Source: Candidatus Delongbacteria bacterium (GTDB lineage: Bacteria > UBA4055). Taken from it: DNA of 13,579 bases. The stretch covers positions 1 through 13,579 of the forward strand of contig JAQVNT010000017.1 of the NCBI GenBank assembly GCA_028702975.1, written 5' to 3'. This document shows positions 7,320 to 13,579 of this stretch, in pieces (within the stretch, counting starts at the first letter, position 1; each line of letters opens with the position of its first letter). The notes under the pieces are model-generated. The model was given only the letters and a program-made list of their open reading frames with translations. It had not been told where the DNA came from and made no database searches. A program made the position numbers and the translations under genes.

Positions 7320-7916
7320 ATGACCGGGAAGAAAAGAATATTTACAGGCGTAAAAATTGATTTTACTGAAAGAACCCAGAATTTCTACAGTTCAGCGAAA
7401 GACGCACTAAATGAATCTGATATTAAATGGACAGAACCTGAGAATATGCATATTACATTAAAGTTTTTAGGCGATGTTCCGGCGGACAGGGTACCTGAGA
7501 TATCAGCGAAACTTAAAAATATTGCAAAGTCCCATGCCGAGTTCAAGCCTCTTCTAAAGGGTGTTGGAGTGTTCAGGGATTTTTACCGGCCGAAGATATT
7601 ATGGTTCGGTCTAAGGAACTGCCCCGAGTTCGAAAAGATCAAGAACGACATTGAGAATTCTCTCGGTGATATGGGTTTTGAGATCGATTACAGAAAATTC
7701 ACTCCTCACCTTACTGTCGGAAGATTCAAAACTTCGGTATCGTCCGATCAGTTGAAGAAATTTGTTAATGCGAACAGAGAGATATATCTTCAGGCAGTTG
7801 ATATCAAAGATATAATTATTTACGAAAGCGTTTTGAGTTCTGCAGGCTCTCAATATACGGTACTTGAGAAGTTTCCTCTCGGCATGGAAGAGGGTTTCAG
7901 AGAAATAAAATTCTGA
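7320..7916 (+). CDS. thpR: RNA 2',3'-cyclic phosphodiesterase (2H family, LigT/ThpR)
   Basis: A 198-residue soluble cytoplasmic protein of normal length for the bacterial ThpR/LigT group of the 2H phosphoesterase superfamily. Both catalytic HxTx motifs are present and intact: His44-Ile-Thr46-Leu in ENMHITLKFLG and His130-Leu-Thr132-Val in FTPHLTVGRF. The family opens 2',3'-cyclic phosphates to 2'-phosphates and can join or cut 2'-5' RNA bonds in vitro; its physiological RNA target is not well defined. The ATG at 7320 has AAGGAG five bases away, a strong start. It seems to be a single-gene transcript, divergent from the radical SAM gene and convergent with uvrB, with five bases between the two stop codons. 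No convincing terminator hairpin is seen at that junction. Confidence 0.92.
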   Translation: MTGKKRIFTGVKIDFTERTQNFYSSAKDALNESDIKWTEPENMHITLKFLGDVPADRVPEISAKLKNIAKSHAEFKPLLKGVGVFRDFYRPKILWFGLRNCPEFEKIKNDIENSLGDMGFEIDYRKFTPHLTVGRFKTSVSSDQLKKFVNANREIYLQAVDIKDIIIYESVLSSAGSQYTVLEKFPLGMEEGFREIKF

Positions 7917-7921
7917 CAGTT

Positions 7922-9919
7922 TCAGGATTTCTGTTTTGCCGCGATCTTCTCGAGAAGTACGATCCTGTCCCTGTATTCTGCGGCTTTTTCGAATTGAAGT
8001 TTTTCCGCAGCTTCCTCCATGAGCGATTCAAGGTCGATAATCTCGTTCCTGATGTCTTTTTCGTCTTTGTTGTATAACTCTTTTTTGTCTGATACCATGG
8101 GGGATCTGTCATAATTAAGATCGGTCGAATACATTATCTGCTCCGCTGACTTGAATACAGTTCTGGGGGTTATATTGTTGATCTTATTGTATTCTTCCTG
8201 TTTTGCCCTTCTCCTGTTCACTTCATCAATACAGTTCCTGATCGAATCGGTCATGCGGTCAGCGTAAAATATCACTCTGCCGTTCACATTTCTGGCGGCT
8301 CTTCCTGAAGTCTGGAGCAGAGACCTTCTATCCCGGAGAAAGCCTTCCCTGTCTGCATCCAGAATTCCGATCAGTGAGACTTCAGGAAGGTCAAGACCCT
8401 CGCGAAGCAGGTTGATGCCGACAAGAACATCGAATTTACCCAGTCTCAGTTCGCGGATCAGCCTGACTCTGTCAAGCGAAAGTATCTCGCTGTGGAGATA
8501 TTCGGCTTTGATCCCGTTCTCCTTCAGAAATTTCGTAAGATCTTCGCTCATCCTTTTGGTAAGGGTTGTTACTAAAACCTTTTCTTTTCTTGCAGTAACG
8601 ATCCTGATCTCTTCCATAAGATCGTCAACCTGTCCTGTCGAAGGTTTAACAATAATAACAGGATCAAGAATTCCGGTCGGCCTAACCACCTGCTCTATTA
8701 TCAGACCTTCGGACCTTTCAAGCTCATAATCGGCAGGGGTCGCTGAAACATAAAGAGTTCTCGATGTTATCTCTTCGAATTCATTGAATTTAAGGGGCCT
8801 GTTGTCCAGTGCTGAAGGCAGCCTGAAACCGTAATCTACGAGATTCTGTTTTCTGCTCCTGTCCCCGTTGTACATACCCCTGATCTGGGGAACAGACGCG
8901 TGACTTTCGTCAATTATAAGCAGAAAATCATCAGGAAAGAAATCTATAAGACAATAAGGACGCTGGCCTTCTTTTCTGCCGGAAAGATGTCTTGAATAAT
9001 TTTCAATACCGGGGCAGAATCCCATTTCGCGTAAAAATTCTATATCCATCTTCGTTCTGTTCCCGATCCTCTGTGCCTCAACTAGCATATTATTATCGTA
9101 GAAATACTTAACCCTTTCTTTCATCTCCTCTTCTATCTTTCCGAGTGCGTTCTGAAGTTTCGGCTGAGTAACAACAAAATGCTTGGCAGGGTATATATTC
9201 ACAGTTTCAAGGCTTTCCAGGACCTTACCGCTCACATAATTGATGATCTCGATCTTTTCCACCTCATCTCCGAAGGTATGGAGCCTGATGCCTGTATCAT
9301 CATAAGCGGGATGTATATCGATTATATCTCCTTTGATCCTGAAAGTGCCGTGAAGGAGTTCATAGTTATTCCTTTCATACTGCATCTCTATCAGCGAATT
9401 GAAAAGTTTATTTCTGTCAATTATGTCACCTGAACTTATTTCGATCGAAAGTTCCTTGTAATCTTCCGGTGACCCGAGTCCGTAGATACAGCTTACGGAT
9501 GCGACAATGATCACATCGTTCCTTGATATCAGGGATGATGTCGCCTTCAATCTGAGCTTTTCGATCTCCTCATTGGATGATGTGGTCTTCTCAATGTAAA
9601 GATCTCTTGAGGGCAGATAAGCTTCCGGCTGATAGTAATCGTAATAACTTATAAAATATTCGACCGCGTTATCGGGAAAGAATGATTTGAGCTCTCCGTA
9701 CAACTGAGCCGCAAGAGTTTTATTATGGGATATTATCAGTGTAGGTTTCCCGATCTTTTCTATCACATTCGCCATCGTGAATGTTTTCCCGCTTCCTGTT
9801 ACACCGAGCAGCGTCTGGTTCATTACTCCGCTGCTGAAATTGCGTGTTATCTGTTCTATAGCCTCAGGCTGATCACCTTTAGGCTGGAACGGGGATTTTA
9901 ATCTGAATTCTTTTTTCAT
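7922..9919 (-). CDS. uvrB: UvrABC excinuclease subunit B
   Basis: A 665-residue protein of standard UvrB length. UvrB is the damage-verifying helicase-like subunit of nucleotide excision repair; it is loaded by UvrA and recruits UvrC. Visible motifs are PFQPKGDQPEAI at the start, Walker A GVTGSGKT (39-46), the beta-hairpin YYDYYQPEAYLP (92-103), the DEAD-like box DESH (337-340), the helicase motifs DVLVGINLLREGLDLPEV and QTSGRAARN, and a C-terminal UVR domain (about 626-661, LQFEKAAEYRDRI) for contact with UvrC. The ATG at 9919 is the only reasonable start. Another ATG at 9923 is out of frame. No Shine-Dalgarno sequence is visible, unlike most neighbouring genes, and a candidate promoter places the transcript start almost on the ATG. 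No uvrA or uvrC is in the window. Confidence 0.97.
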   Translation of the reverse strand: MKKEFRLKSPFQPKGDQPEAIEQITRNFSSGVMNQTLLGVTGSGKTFTMANVIEKIGKPTLIISHNKTLAAQLYGELKSFFPDNAVEYFISYYDYYQPEAYLPSRDLYIEKTTSSNEEIEKLRLKATSSLISRNDVIIVASVSCIYGLGSPEDYKELSIEISSGDIIDRNKLFNSLIEMQYERNNYELLHGTFRIKGDIIDIHPAYDDTGIRLHTFGDEVEKIEIINYVSGKVLESLETVNIYPAKHFVVTQPKLQNALGKIEEEMKERVKYFYDNNMLVEAQRIGNRTKMDIEFLREMGFCPGIENYSRHLSGRKEGQRPYCLIDFFPDDFLLIIDESHASVPQIRGMYNGDRSRKQNLVDYGFRLPSALDNRPLKFNEFEEITSRTLYVSATPADYELERSEGLIIEQVVRPTGILDPVIIVKPSTGQVDDLMEEIRIVTARKEKVLVTTLTKRMSEDLTKFLKENGIKAEYLHSEILSLDRVRLIRELRLGKFDVLVGINLLREGLDLPEVSLIGILDADREGFLRDRRSLLQTSGRAARNVNGRVIFYADRMTDSIRNCIDEVNRRRAKQEEYNKINNITPRTVFKSAEQIMYSTDLNYDRSPMVSDKKELYNKDEKDIRNEIIDLESLMEEAAEKLQFEKAAEYRDRIVLLEKIAAKQKS

Positions 9920-9925
9920 TCATGC

Positions 9926-9954
9926 AATTTAAGTAAATTATCAGTTTTTATCAA
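9926..9954 (-). promoter_or_regulatory. Candidate uvrB promoter, possibly giving a leaderless mRNA
   Basis: On the minus strand TTGATA (9954-9949) lies 17 bases from TAAATT (9931-9926), 5/6 and 4/6 of the consensus. The design copies the bamA promoter on the other strand. With the usual 6-7 base distance from the -10 box, transcription would begin at about 9919, the A of the uvrB start codon. No LexA-type CTGT-N8-ACAG site is seen nearby. Confidence 0.5.
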
Positions 9955-9998
9955 CACATAATGAACTTTCAAATTGAAGAAAACGTTTAAGAACGGTC

Positions 9999-10027
9999 TT
10001 GACAATTTAACCTTAAAAACTTAAATT
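9999..10027 (+). promoter_or_regulatory. Promoter of the bamA-skp-lipoprotein operon
   Basis: A perfect -35 TTGACA (9999-10004) is followed after 17 bases by TAAATT (10022-10027), 4/6 of the consensus. The start would be near 10034, giving a leader of about 32 bases that contains the AAGGA ribosome site. It is the best promoter in the window, and its match to the divergent uvrB promoter supports both calls. Confidence 0.6.
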
Positions 10028-10049
10028 GCGCAACTGTTCAATAAATAAT

Positions 10050-10054
10050 AAGGA
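10050..10054 (+). promoter_or_regulatory. Ribosome binding site supporting a TTG start for bamA
   Basis: AAGGA is 11 bases upstream of TTG at 10066, a slightly long spacing. No in-frame ATG occurs before codon 24, which already lies inside the signal peptide, so TTG is the most sensible start. Confidence 0.5.
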
Positions 10055-10065
10055 TCACATACATA

Positions 10066-12411
10066 TTGAATTACAATCATATAATTAAAAACATAAAGAA
10101 CGCATTTCTGATACTTGCAGTTCTGATCACGATGAAATTACATGGCCAGACGGGAGACAGTTCTTTTCTTATAGGCGAGGTAATTGTAGAGGGAACATCT
10201 GTATCCGCTGATGTTGTAAAGCTCTCATCAGGACTTTCCGAAGGTAAGACGATCTTCGGAGAGGACATTCAAGCCGCAATAAAAAAACTCTGGAAGCTGA
10301 ATCTTTTCTCAGACATAGTTATAGACGGGCAGAAAACCGGCGAGGGCGGAATCATTCTTATTATTAAACTTGAGGATCTTCCAAGGCTGAATAATGTGAA
10401 GATCTCGGGATTCGATAAATACGATAAAGACGATATCGAGCCGCTGATTAGCTTAAGGAAAGGTCAGATCATAAAAAAAAGTACTCTGAGCGAAGTAGAA
10501 AAGTCAGTTGAGGATTTTTACAGATCCAAGAACTATTTGAAAGCTGAAGCTGTATCAGAGATGGTCTATCTGAACGAAAACGAAGTAGATATCGAATTGA
10601 AAATTACAGAAGGTAAAAAAATATTTGTCGAGAAAATAAATTTTTCAGGCAACGAATATTTTGATAAAGACGACCTTCTGGATCAGTTTGAGAGTACACA
10701 CGAGGACAGATGGTGGAGAGACGGAGAATACGACAGAGAGAAATTCGAGGAAGATCTGTCTCTTATGGCTGAGTACGCCCACAACGAAGGTTATAAAGAC
10801 TTTTATGTCGTTAAGGATTCGGTTTATTACGACGAGGAGCTTGAGAATATTTTTATCGATATAACTGTGAAAGAGGGAAGGAAATATTATTTCGGCGAGA
10901 CTTCATTTGAGGGTAATATCCTTTTCTCCGATGAAGATCTTAATGCGGCTCTTGAATTTGAAAAGGGAGACATTTACAGCAAGATCAAGCTGGAGATGTC
11001 ATTATACAACAATCTATCGACACTGTATATGGACAAAGGTTATTTAAGGGCTAATATCGTACCTGAAGAGCAGATGTCGGGATCCGATACTGTTAATTTC
11101 GTTTTTAAGATAGCTGAAGGTACAAGGTCAAGAGTTAGAAGGGTCGATTTTACCGGTAACACAAGGACTAATGAAAAAGTACTAAGAAGGGAAATGGATA
11201 TTTTTCCCGGTGATGTCTTCAATAAAACGAAGATACTGAGAAGTCAGCGAAATGCAATGATACTTAACTATTTCGAGAATGTGATCCCGGATATGAGACC
11301 GGTCAACGAAAAAGAAGTTGATCTCATATTCAGTATCAAAGAAAAGCCTACTGAGCAGGCTCAGACTTCTATTGCTTACTCGCAATCTGACGGATTTATC
11401 GGATCTGTCGGTCTTGTATTCAATAACTTTTCCTTTGAGCACCCGTTCACGCAGGGTGACGGGCAACAGCTTTCAACTAATATCGAATTCGGAAAAGATT
11501 ATTACAAGTATTCGATCAGCGCGGAAGATCCGTGGCTTTACGACACCAGGACTCTGATAGGTATCAGTGCGAACTACCAGAAGAGGGATGACTCATATTC
11601 CGATACAGAGATAATCAGCGGTATATTAAAACTCGGCAGAAGGTTCGCCTGGAGCGATAACTGGATGAGGGGGTTGTGGTACTACTCCATAGACAGGTAC
11701 AGATATACAAATATCAGCAGCAATCCGCCTGAGATATATGAACTTTATGAAGGAAAGACTATTATTTCATCTTCAATAGCCCAGTACCTCATTAGAGACA
11801 GCAGGGACAGGGCAGATTTTCCGACCCAGGGTGCCAATATAACACTTCTTACAAAACTTGCCGGAGGTGTTCTGGGCGGCGACGAGGAGTTCCATAAACA
11901 CAAACTCGATATGAGATGGTATCAGCCGCTTATGAGAGACAGGGTTGTGTTTTATTCCCAGTTCGTTGCGGGAGTCATGGATAAGCTCACTGAATCATCA
12001 TACATAAGTTCAAGGGAGTATTTTTATCTTGGAGGCGGAGGTCTTTCAGGCGGAGAACCGCTCAGAGGCTATGATGAGAACGCTATCGGACCCTATGAGA
12101 ACGGTTATTTCATCGGGGGAAGGAACCTTCTTAAAACATCGTTCGAGCTCAGACTTAAAATTACAGATTCTCCGATGCTTATTTACACTCTTGCCTACTT
12201 TGATGCCGGAAATCTGTGGAGAGATTTCAGCGAGGTCAATCTTTATGAGTTCCAGAAAGGCGCAGGGCTGGGAATAAGGATAAATGTCCCGATGCTCGGT
12301 ATGATGGGACTTGACTTCGGCTACGGATTTGATTATTATGACCAGTTCGGGGAAAAGGCTGACTGGAGAGACCAGTTGAGAACACATTTTAGAATGGGTA
12401 CTAATTTATAA
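10066..12411 (+). CDS. bamA: Outer membrane protein assembly factor BamA (Omp85)
   Basis: A 781-residue Omp85 protein that folds and inserts beta-barrel proteins into the outer membrane. After a signal peptide (about 1-27, hydrophobic core FLILAVLI) come five POTRA repeats at about 34-105, 107-183, 184-271, 272-352 and 354-431. Each begins with a V/I-x-F/V-x-G strand and ends with a strand before EG or EKP. The barrel begins near 434 (AQTSIAYSQ). The lid-loop motif LRGY is at 666-669 within GGGGLSGGEPLRGY, with the conserved Arg667. The last residues are HFRMGTNL, so the chain ends in Leu rather than the usual aromatic. The start is TTG. The gene has its own promoter, divergent from uvrB, and skp follows after 23 bp, the common bamA-skp order. 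Length and domains are complete. Confidence 0.95.
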   Translation: MNYNHIIKNIKNAFLILAVLITMKLHGQTGDSSFLIGEVIVEGTSVSADVVKLSSGLSEGKTIFGEDIQAAIKKLWKLNLFSDIVIDGQKTGEGGIILIIKLEDLPRLNNVKISGFDKYDKDDIEPLISLRKGQIIKKSTLSEVEKSVEDFYRSKNYLKAEAVSEMVYLNENEVDIELKITEGKKIFVEKINFSGNEYFDKDDLLDQFESTHEDRWWRDGEYDREKFEEDLSLMAEYAHNEGYKDFYVVKDSVYYDEELENIFIDITVKEGRKYYFGETSFEGNILFSDEDLNAALEFEKGDIYSKIKLEMSLYNNLSTLYMDKGYLRANIVPEEQMSGSDTVNFVFKIAEGTRSRVRRVDFTGNTRTNEKVLRREMDIFPGDVFNKTKILRSQRNAMILNYFENVIPDMRPVNEKEVDLIFSIKEKPTEQAQTSIAYSQSDGFIGSVGLVFNNFSFEHPFTQGDGQQLSTNIEFGKDYYKYSISAEDPWLYDTRTLIGISANYQKRDDSYSDTEIISGILKLGRRFAWSDNWMRGLWYYSIDRYRYTNISSNPPEIYELYEGKTIISSSIAQYLIRDSRDRADFPTQGANITLLTKLAGGVLGGDEEFHKHKLDMRWYQPLMRDRVVFYSQFVAGVMDKLTESSYISSREYFYLGGGGLSGGEPLRGYDENAIGPYENGYFIGGRNLLKTSFELRLKITDSPMLIYTLAYFDAGNLWRDFSEVNLYEFQKGAGLGIRINVPMLGMMGLDFGYGFDYYDQFGEKADWRDQLRTHFRMGTNL

Positions 12412-12434
12412 ATTTAAAACATGAGGAGATAATC

Positions 12435-12938
12435 ATGAAAAAATTGTTGACTATCGCTATTCTTACTGCAACAGTAATGATGTTCGCGGAAATGAAGTTC
12501 GGTTACATAAATTCAGACAAGGTCCTTGCCGACTTCAATGCCGCAAAAACAGCTAAAGATGAACTCGCCAAATGGAACAAGGAGATGGAAGCTAAAGCGG
12601 TAACAATGGAAAGCGAGATCAAAGCTCTTGAAGACGAGATCAAGAACATGTCGGTAATGGTTTCAGAAGAAAAAAGAAATGAGAAAATGGCTGAAGGACA
12701 GAAAAAACTTCAGGATTACTACCAGTACAAAGATAAGGTATGGGGTCAGAACGGAGACTTTTACAAAAAGAATGCCGAACTTATGCAGCCTGTCCTTGAC
12801 AAGATCAACGCCGTGATCAAACAAGTTTCGGAAGAGAAAAAATACGATTATGTTTTCGATGCTAATACAGGAACTCTTCTTTTTGCGAAGCCAGAATACG
12901 AGATAACGGACCTGATCCTGAAAGAACTTAATAAATAA
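12435..12938 (+). CDS. skp: Periplasmic chaperone Skp/OmpH family
   Basis: A 167-residue secreted protein. The signal peptide is about residues 1-18 (MKKLLTIAIL core, probable cut after MFA). The mature protein opens with the family pattern KFGYINSDKVL, has a long charged helical region without proline (about 38-135, the coiled-coil tentacles of Skp), and closes with YDYVFDANTGTLLFAKPEYEITDLILKEL, the typical C-terminal strand and helix. Skp trimers hold unfolded outer-membrane proteins in the periplasm and deliver them to BamA, which fits its position directly after bamA. The ATG has GAGGAG upstream at good spacing. The next gene follows after 16 bp. In many Gram-negatives lpxD comes next, but not here. 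Confidence 0.93.
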   Translation: MKKLLTIAILTATVMMFAEMKFGYINSDKVLADFNAAKTAKDELAKWNKEMEAKAVTMESEIKALEDEIKNMSVMVSEEKRNEKMAEGQKKLQDYYQYKDKVWGQNGDFYKKNAELMQPVLDKINAVIKQVSEEKKYDYVFDANTGTLLFAKPEYEITDLILKELNK

Positions 12939-12954
12939 ACTGGAATTGTAGTTA

Positions 12955-13579
12955 ATGCTGCCCGGCAATAATAAAATATTAATGATACTACCGGTTATTT
13001 TTCTGTTGGTCTTATCATGTTCGAAAAAAGAGATCTCCGCAGATGAATTTATTGCAGAACTGGTTGAAGATGTCGAGATCGACCTTTCAAAGATCAACAG
13101 AGAAATAATTGTGCCTGATGAGGCTGAGAAAGTTTTAAGAAGCTATCAGGGTGATGTTTCGTCTATCCGGAATGATATTGATTCTCTAATGGAAAAATTT
13201 CCTGAATCATACGATCTTAAGGCTCTCAAGATACAGTTCCTTCACAGAACTGACAAAGCTGAAACTAGAGAATTCGTTCTTTCACTGTATGCTAAAGACA
13301 GCCTGAATTCGCACAATCAGTTCCTTTTCGGAACGAATCTCGAACCTGAAGAAGGGAAAAATTATTTCGTTAAGATGATCAGAAAGAAGAAAGATGATCC
13401 TTTCGGATATCTGGGACTGGCATTCGCCGTTCTTTATTCCGGAGAGCAGGATATGTATATTCCGGCAAAACTAGTTTATCTTTCAATTCTCAAAGACCAC
13501 GCAATTGACGATTCTTACGAATTACTCAGTCATATATTCAATTCTCTGGGCAGAACAGAAGATATGTCGGTGCTTCACG
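12955..13579 (+). CDS. Predicted lipoprotein of unknown function (partial, runs off right edge)
   Basis: An open frame of 208 codons with no stop before the window end. It begins MLPGNNKILMILPVIFLLVLSC; the hydrophobic stretch followed by the VLSC lipobox puts the lipidated cysteine at residue 22, so the protein is probably anchored to a membrane and faces the periplasm. The mature part (SKKEISADEF onward) is charged and appears wholly helical, with blocks such as PFGYLGLAFAVLYSGE and LLSHIFNSLGRTED that look like TPR or other helical repeats. I recognise no family, and a further domain could lie beyond the edge. The start at 12955 has only a weak GGA upstream; an in-frame ATG at 12982 would shorten the n-region. 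Placement 16 bp after skp suggests the same transcript and an envelope role, which is inference. Confidence 0.75.
   Translation, partial: MLPGNNKILMILPVIFLLVLSCSKKEISADEFIAELVEDVEIDLSKINREIIVPDEAEKVLRSYQGDVSSIRNDIDSLMEKFPESYDLKALKIQFLHRTDKAETREFVLSLYAKDSLNSHNQFLFGTNLEPEEGKNYFVKMIRKKKDDPFGYLGLAFAVLYSGEQDMYIPAKLVYLSILKDHAIDDSYELLSHIFNSLGRTEDMSVLH

Larger units (their letters stand above)
9924..10029. repeat. 11-bp perfect inverted repeat spanning both -10 regions of the uvrB/bamA promoters
   Basis: The left arm GCAATTTAAGT (9924-9934) and right arm ACTTAAATTGC (10019-10029) are exact reverse complements separated by 84 bp. Each arm contains the proposed -10 hexamer of one of the two divergent promoters, so read outward both promoters have the same ACTTAAATTGC block. 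This may be shared promoter sequence, or paired sites for one regulator. The arms are too far apart for a terminator hairpin. Confidence 0.7.

Noticed and set aside
7895..7945. Possible bidirectional terminator between thpR and uvrB
   Set aside because: Only weak pairings are present (TCAGAGAA with TTCTGA; ACAG with CTGT); the stems are too short or bulged to call.
9920..10065. SOS/LexA operator upstream of uvrB
   Set aside because: No CTGT-N8-ACAG or other familiar LexA pattern was found; the inverted repeat here has a spacing of 84 bp and a different sequence.
12956..12972. GC-rich near-palindrome TGCCCGGCA after skp, considered as a terminator
   Set aside because: The loop would be one base and there is no T-run; it also lies inside the start of the lipoprotein gene.
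12663..13097. Minus-strand open frame of 144 codons across skp and the lipoprotein gene
   Set aside because: It overlaps two supported genes, is low-complexity hydrophobic/Phe-rich sequence from the complement of Lys/Glu codons, and has no start support.

Overview
The window looks like chromosomal housekeeping DNA from an anaerobic, Gram-negative (two-membrane), moderately AT-rich bacterium. The outer membrane is shown by BamA with five POTRA domains, a Skp/OmpH chaperone, a second predicted beta-barrel and a lipoprotein. A large GlmL/MutL-type protein paired with an uncharacterised barrel-sandwich/KOW protein, together with the general protein style, resembles uncultured FCB-group lineages such as Cloacimonadota or Delongbacteria. 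That placement is from memory and is only a low-confidence inference. I see no mobile element, CRISPR array, tRNA or rRNA.

Layout. Bases 1-141 are the 3' end of prmC (+). It converges on a four-gene minus-strand block (6052 down to 138): a GlmL/MutL-family ASKHA protein, a 374-residue barrel-sandwich + KOW protein, a small predicted outer-membrane barrel, and a 682-residue M29 aminopeptidase with a long helical N-terminal extension. The gaps are only 16-29 bp and one candidate promoter (6102-6130) lies upstream, so the block reads as an operon. No adenosyl-B12 mutase is present, so what the GlmL homologue serves is unknown. This is the least explained part of the window.

Next come a minus-strand radical SAM protein (6198-7196) with a probable auxiliary Fe-S cluster, then thpR on the plus strand (7320-7916), which converges with uvrB on the minus strand (7922-9919).

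uvrB and the bamA operon are divergent across a 146-bp spacer. That spacer holds two promoters of nearly the same design, TTGAYA-N17-TAAATT, whose -10 regions form an exact 11-bp inverted repeat. The bamA promoter leaves a normal leader with a ribosome binding site. The uvrB promoter places the transcription start at or within a few bases of the ATG, and uvrB has no visible Shine-Dalgarno sequence, so it may be leaderless.

The right end is an envelope-biogenesis operon: bamA, skp, then a lipoprotein gene that runs off the window (12955 onward). All start, domain and promoter calls are from reading the sequence by eye; no searches were run.
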